From Sulfitobacter sp. (GTDB taxonomy: Bacteria > Pseudomonadota > Alphaproteobacteria > Rhodobacterales > Rhodobacteraceae), in contig JAGXHD010000055.1 in assembly GCA_024636395.1 (NCBI GenBank), positions 1-13,482 of the forward strand: a DNA stretch of 13,482 nt, in the 5' to 3' direction. The notes under the pieces are model-generated. The model had not been told where the DNA came from. It saw nothing but the letters and a program-made list of their open reading frames with translations, and ran no database searches. Position 1 is the first letter of the stretch. Every line of letters begins with the position of its first letter. Shown piece by piece: positions 13,143-13,482 of this stretch. A program made the position numbers and the translations under genes.

Positions 13143-13482
13143 ATGACCGACAAGATCACATTCACGCTCGACGGAGTAGAGATCGAGGCGGAACGCGGTC
13201 TGACAATCTGGGAAGTGGCCAACGGCCGTGGGCTCAAGATCCCGCATCTGTGCCACAAACCCGCGCCCGGCTACCGCCCCGATGGGAACTGCCGCGCCTG
13301 CATGGTCGAGATCGAGGGCGAGCGGACGCTGGCCGCCTCTTGCATCCGCGAGCCCTCCGAAGGGATGGTTGTGGTGACGGACAATGCCCGCGCCGTGAGC
13401 GCGCGCAAGATGGTCTTGGAGCTGCTGATGGCGGATCTGCCCGCGCATCAGGTCAGCCACGATAAATCCAGCCATATGTGGG
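13143..13482 (+). CDS. Formate dehydrogenase alpha subunit, N-terminus (3' partial)
   Basis: The first 113 codons of a long gene cut by the window end. The visible part is a NuoG-like [2Fe-2S] ferredoxin domain: LDGVEIEAERGLTIWEVA, then cysteines C37, C50, C53 and C67 in IPHLCHKP, GNCRACMVEIEGE and AASCIRE. The C-X12-C-X2-C-X13-C spacing is that of the plant-type cluster in FdsA/FdhF and NuoG. GYRPDGNCRACMVE matches formate dehydrogenase alpha subunits of Rhodobacteraceae better than NuoG. At residues 101-111 the His-containing stretch leading to the next iron-sulfur site begins. The molybdopterin domains, and whether the active residue is Cys or Sec, lie outside. GAGAGGA at 13129-13135, seven bases upstream, fixes the start. 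It oxidises formate to CO2, passing electrons through its iron-sulfur chain. Confidence 0.85.
   Translation, partial: MTDKITFTLDGVEIEAERGLTIWEVANGRGLKIPHLCHKPAPGYRPDGNCRACMVEIEGERTLAASCIREPSEGMVVVTDNARAVSARKMVLELLMADLPAHQVSHDKSSHMW

Noticed and set aside
13112..13465. Plus-strand open frame from 13112 over the formate dehydrogenase start
   Set aside because: It is out of frame with the clear ferredoxin-domain translation starting at 13143 and has no motif.

Overview
The window reads as chromosomal, GC-rich DNA from an alphaproteobacterium, most likely a marine Rhodobacteraceae (Roseobacter-group) member. The main reasons are an RpoE-ChrR pair of the Rhodobacter singlet-oxygen type next to its usual lipid-oxidation gene cluster, an endonuclease-type MutL, a PuuE-UraD fusion, and a formate dehydrogenase alpha subunit with a NuoG-like ferredoxin N-terminus. 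No tRNA, rRNA, insertion sequence, CRISPR array or phage gene was seen. The window is almost fully coding, and no gene-free stretch exceeds 300 bases.

Layout. (1) 1-2382, plus strand: end of a ureide (purine nitrogen) catabolic operon, with a 5'-truncated PuuE-UraD fusion, ureidoglycine aminohydrolase (AllE) and ureidoglycolate lyase (AllA). Together they turn urate-pathway intermediates into glyoxylate, ammonia and urea. The step that hydrolyses allantoate is not in the window. (2) 2528-5538, plus: mutL-rmuC, two DNA maintenance genes in an overlapping pair, with a plausible housekeeping promoter before mutL. (3) 5602-6824, minus: rpoE (ECF sigma) and chrR (zinc anti-sigma). A good RpoE-type promoter, TGATCC-N18-TAATAC, lies just upstream. 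(4) 7026-11635, plus, divergent from rpoE: five genes joined by four-base ATGA overlaps, encoding an FAD-dependent oxidoreductase/desaturase-like protein, a DUF1365 protein, an MFS_2-type transporter, a DUF3833 protein and an SDR. The order matches the cluster I remember beside rpoE-chrR in Rhodobacter sphaeroides (RSP_1091 to RSP_1087), which is tied to the singlet-oxygen response, ChrR turnover and furan/methylated fatty acid synthesis. (5) 11684-12966, minus: a histidine-phosphatase-family gene followed by a glutathione S-transferase. A hairpin separates them from the convergent operon. (6) 13143-end, plus: start of a formate dehydrogenase alpha subunit, cut by the window edge.

How the parts work together. 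The rpoE-chrR / five-gene block is the most system-like part. Singlet oxygen or related stress should free RpoE from ChrR. RpoE then amplifies its own operon and probably switches on lipid-modifying genes. Several products of the five-gene operon carry visible membrane-associating segments, which fits chemistry on phospholipid acyl chains. Three of them (DUF1365, DUF3833 and the transporter) have no biochemical role I can state, and they are the best place to look for new biology. The other regions look like ordinary conserved genes.
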